From positions 1,578 through 9,456 of the forward strand of contig DGBL01000005.1 of assembly GCA_002384315.1 (NCBI GenBank): DNA of 7,879 nt, given 5' to 3'. Both the position numbers and the translations under genes were made by a program. Position 1 is the stretch's first letter, and every line of letters begins with the position of its first letter. Under the pieces are notes generated by a model, which was given only the letters and a program-made list of their open reading frames with translations, ran no database searches and was not told the origin of the DNA. This stretch comes from Micrococcaceae bacterium UBA4005. GTDB lineage: Bacteria; Actinomycetota; Actinomycetes; Actinomycetales; Micrococcaceae. Shown one piece after another: positions 5,473 to 7,879 of the stretch.

Positions 5473-6372
5473 TCAGGATCCCTCGGGGATGGCAACGGCG
5501 GTGTCGGCACCCGGCCCCGGGGTCCGGGCGCGTCGTCGCAAATGTTGGAAGAGCAGACCGTTGGGCGGGGCCAGCAGGTATACGGCCGTGAAGGCGACAG
5601 ATTGTGCCAGGACGACGGCGGCGCCGGTGGAAATGTCTAGGTAATAGCTTGCGTAAATGCCGGCGATTGCCGCCGCAACAGTAATGCCGACCGCGACGAT
5701 CAGCATCCGGTCGAAGCTGCGGGTGAGCAGGAATGCGGTGGCGCCTGGAGTGATCAGCATGGCGACCACCAGGATGATTCCTACGGCCTGCAGTCCCACT
5801 ACCACGCTGAGGGCGAGCAGCCCGAGCAGGAGTGCGGATAGGAACCGGGTATTCAGTCCCAGCACGTGGGCATGAGTGCGGTCAAAAGCTAGGAGCGTGA
5901 GATCCTTGCGCTTGAGGAGCAGGATGGTCAGCGTCAGCAGCCCTAGCAGCAGCACCTGCCAGAGTTCTCCATCGGTGACACCGAGGACGTTGCCGAAGAG
6001 AATATGCATCAGGTCGATCTGGGAGGGCGTGCTGGACACAATGGCCAGGCCTGCAGCGAATAATGCTGTGAAAACCACGCCGATCACGGTGTCCGGCTTG
6101 AGTTTGCTGGTCGATTTAACGGCGCCGATGAGCGCGACGGCACCAGCTCCAAAAACAAAAGCGCCGATGGAAAACGGAATACCGACAATATAGGCCAGAG
6201 CCACTCCGGGCAGGACCGCATGGGAAACCGCGTCACCCATCAGCGACCAACCCATCAAGATCAGCCAACAGGACAGCACGGCGGAGACCACCGCCGCAGC
6301 GAGGGTGACGGCAAGGGCCCGGGTCAGGAAGCCGTACTGCAGTGGTTCGACAATCCAGTTCAACAGTTCCAT
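5473..6372 (-). CDS. Manganese/zinc-type ABC transporter permease (ABC-3 family)
   Basis: This 299-residue integral membrane protein forms the pore of a metal-uptake ABC importer. It is hydrophobic throughout, with about eight or nine candidate membrane segments. It carries the ABC-3 family stretch GDAVSHAVLPGVALAY near residues 46-61, found in ZnuB, MntB and PsaC-type permeases. The conserved central part (LMHILFGNVLGV, about 122-133) and the GLQAVGIILVVAMLITPGA segment (about 195-213) also fit the family. The tail after the last membrane segment is basic and then Pro/Gly-rich. The ATG lies 1 nt after the ATPase stop, and GGAGGA inside the ATPase end sits 8 nt upstream, so translation is probably coupled. 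The family alone does not separate Mn from Zn; neighbours favour Mn. Confidence 0.92.
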   Translation of the reverse strand: MELLNWIVEPLQYGFLTRALAVTLAAAVVSAVLSCWLILMGWSLMGDAVSHAVLPGVALAYIVGIPFSIGAFVFGAGAVALIGAVKSTSKLKPDTVIGVVFTALFAAGLAIVSSTPSQIDLMHILFGNVLGVTDGELWQVLLLGLLTLTILLLKRKDLTLLAFDRTHAHVLGLNTRFLSALLLGLLALSVVVGLQAVGIILVVAMLITPGATAFLLTRSFDRMLIVAVGITVAAAIAGIYASYYLDISTGAAVVLAQSVAFTAVYLLAPPNGLLFQHLRRRARTPGPGADTAVAIPEGS

Positions 6373-6373
6373 G

Positions 6374-7144
6374 TCAGGAGTCCTCCCGGACGGCGGGTTG
6401 GCCGAAGGCTTGCGCCAGATTTTCGTGGGTCAGCACCTCCGCAGGTTCGCCGTGGGCCAGGACTCGGTTGTGCAGCAGGATAGCCTCGTTGCATAACTGC
6501 GGGATTCCCGCCAGGTCGTGGGTGGAGACCAGCACGGTTTTTCCTTCGTCGCGTAATTCCTTCAATAGTGCAACCATGGTGGCCTCGCTGGTCCTGTCCA
6601 CTCCGGCGAACGGCTCGTCGAGCAGTAGCAGCGGGGCGTCCTGGGCGATGCTGCGGGCGACGAAAGCCCGTTTGCGCTGGCCGCCGGAGAGTTCCCCGAT
6701 CTGGCGCCGCCGCAGGTCGGATAGCCCTACGCGGGCGAGCGCCGCACCGACGGCGTGGCGGTCGTGCTCGGAGGGGCGCCGGGTAGCTCCCATATGCCGG
6801 TATCTGCCCATCAACACCACATCCTCCACGGAGACCGGGAAGTCCCAGTCCACATCTTCGGCCTGGGGAACATAGCTGACGAACCCCTGTCGGCGCGCGG
6901 TGAGGTTATCGCACCCGAACAGGCGCACTGATCCGGAGTCCGGTTGCAGCAGGCCCATCAGGGATTTGAACAGCGTCGATTTTCCGCTGCCGTTGACCCC
7001 CACAAGCCCACAGATGCGGCTCGGGAGGATGCGCACGGTGACGTTGTCGAGAGCCCGGACGTCCTGATAGCTCACGGTCAGTGCCTCGACGTGCAGCGCC
7101 GCCGGCGGATCCCCAATGCGTGAGGTGCCGGGTGTCGCGGTCAT
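6374..7144 (-). CDS. Manganese/zinc-type ABC transporter ATP-binding protein
   Basis: This 256-residue cytoplasmic ATPase powers the metal importer. The Walker A motif is GVNGSGKST (49-57), the Q-loop glutamine is Q94, the signature LSGGQ is at 152-156, Walker B LLLLDE is at 172-177, and the switch histidine is H209 (VSTHD). All catalytic residues are intact. The Q-loop context VPQAEDVDWDFPVSVEDVV is typical of the Mn/Zn/Fe chelate subfamily (MntB, ZnuC, PsaB-like). The ATG overlaps the stop codon of the binding-protein gene in an ATGA (7144-7141), a usual sign of translational coupling. The stop is followed after 1 nt by the permease start. The first 15 residues or so are a non-conserved leader; a slightly later start cannot be excluded. 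Confidence 0.94.
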   Translation of the reverse strand: MTATPGTSRIGDPPAALHVEALTVSYQDVRALDNVTVRILPSRICGLVGVNGSGKSTLFKSLMGLLQPDSGSVRLFGCDNLTARRQGFVSYVPQAEDVDWDFPVSVEDVVLMGRYRHMGATRRPSEHDRHAVGAALARVGLSDLRRRQIGELSGGQRKRAFVARSIAQDAPLLLLDEPFAGVDRTSEATMVALLKELRDEGKTVLVSTHDLAGIPQLCNEAILLHNRVLAHGEPAEVLTHENLAQAFGQPAVREDS

Positions 7145-7879
7145 GGTGTGAGGCCTTTCGTGATGAGCGCGATATCGTAGCGCAGCAATTCGAGAAACGA
7201 AGGGACAGGCCCTCCTGGGGCTGAGAGCGAGTCGACGTAGAGCGGGCCGTGGAGGGTGGCGCCGGTGCTTGCCGCAACTTGTTCCTGCGCCGACGGATTC
7301 ACCGTCGACTCGCAGAAGACGGCTTCTACCTCATGCTCGCGGACGAAGTCGATGACATGCATGATCTGCCGGGGCGTGCCTTCGGCGTCCGCGTTGACGG
7401 GCCAAAGGAACGCCTCGGCCAGCCCCGCATCGCGGGCAAGGTAGGAAAATGCCCCTTCGCAGGACACCAGTGCGGCGCCGGAGGGTAATGCATCAACGGC
7501 CGAGCGCAATTCCTCCAGCATGGCCTGCAACTGCTCCTGAAGTCTGGCGCCGTTCGCCTGAAAGTCGCTGCTGTGTTCCGGGCTTAGTTCGCTGAGTGCA
7601 CGAACAGTGTTTTTGACATACGTCTGGGCGGCCAACGGGGACATCCAGGCATGCGGATTCGCCAGACCGGCGTAGTCTCCGGAACGGATGTCCACTGGGG
7701 GGACGCCTTCGGAGAGCACGACATGGGGAGCGTCGACGGAGAGCAGGAACCGTGTGAACCACCGTTCGAGCCCGAGGCCGTTGTCGAGGATCAGGTCGGC
7801 TCCCTGCGCGCGGACCAGATCCGACGGAGTCGGTTCGTACCCGTGGATTTCCGCACCGACTTTGGTAATCGATTCCACC
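7141..7879 (-). CDS. Manganese-type ABC transporter substrate-binding protein (5' end outside window)
   Basis: The gene enters from the right edge; about 245 C-terminal residues are visible. It is the extracytoplasmic metal-capturing component (cluster A-I, the PsaA/MntA/TroA/ZnuA group). Its signal or lipoprotein peptide lies outside the window. Numbering from the codon at 7876-7878, four ligands of the PsaA site can be placed by eye: His12 (IHGYEP, 7843-7845), His76 (NPHAW, 7651-7653), Glu141 (CEGAF, 7456-7458) and Asp216 (YVDS, 7231-7233). In PsaA these are His67, His139, Glu205 and Asp280, with near-identical spacing over the last three. ZnuA-type zinc binders have histidine at the Glu position, and the His-rich loop of many ZnuA proteins is absent here. 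Other family marks are WPVNADAEGTP and CESTVNP. It overlaps the ATPase gene by 4 bp. GTG 7878 is not the true start. Confidence 0.9.
   Translation of the reverse strand, partial: VESITKVGAEIHGYEPTPSDLVRAQGADLILDNGLGLERWFTRFLLSVDAPHVVLSEGVPPVDIRSGDYAGLANPHAWMSPLAAQTYVKNTVRALSELSPEHSSDFQANGARLQEQLQAMLEELRSAVDALPSGAALVSCEGAFSYLARDAGLAEAFLWPVNADAEGTPRQIMHVIDFVREHEVEAVFCESTVNPSAQEQVAASTGATLHGPLYVDSLSAPGGPVPSFLELLRYDIALITKGLTP

Noticed and set aside
5876..6875. Several plus-strand frames over the permease and ATPase genes
   Set aside because: All are shadows of minus-strand transporter genes, rich in Ser, Arg and Ala, with no conserved motif.

Overview
The window reads as a chromosomal segment of a high-GC Gram-positive bacterium (Actinomycetota), most likely Micrococcaceae / Arthrobacter-like. 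The evidence is high G+C with GC-rich third codon positions, the ftsX - M23 peptidase - smpB - ssrA gene order, a tmRNA that encodes a tag ending in ALAA, and an actinobacterial-looking Mn-type DtxR/MntR regulator. Genus is an inference; I could run no search.

Plus strand, left part (1-3368): the 3' end of ftsX (cell-division ABC permease) is followed 4 nt later by a secreted coiled-coil M23 (LytM-type) peptidoglycan endopeptidase, the probable hydrolase partner of FtsEX. After a 77-nt gap holding a GC-rich hairpin come smpB, a small unrecognised membrane protein that starts 3 nt after smpB, and the tmRNA gene ssrA (tag AEQKRTDFALAA, encoded CCA end). SmpB and tmRNA form the trans-translation ribosome-rescue pair. 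Directly behind the tmRNA lie two degenerate 14-bp palindromes in tandem and a 17-bp perfect hairpin terminator.

Minus strand, right part (7879-3515, transcribed right to left): a four-gene metal-uptake operon comprises a substrate-binding protein (5' end outside the window), an ATPase (4-bp ATGA overlap), an ABC-3 permease (1-nt gap) and a DtxR/MntR-family regulator. A YbdK-type carboxylate-amine ligase follows. Metal-ligand residues visible in both the binding protein (His, His, Glu in EGAF, Asp) and the regulator (Asp10 and Glu103 at the positions of Met10 and Cys102 of DtxR) point independently to manganese rather than zinc or iron. The likely logic is Mn uptake with feedback repression by an in-operon Mn sensor. 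The operator and promoter would lie beyond the right edge.

I see no CRISPR array, prophage, intact insertion sequence or toxin-antitoxin module. Nothing here clearly amounts to a new biological system. The less ordinary items are the membrane protein between smpB and ssrA, the palindrome pair behind ssrA, the catalytically intact FtsEX-linked peptidase, and the orphan YbdK-type ligase beside the Mn operon.
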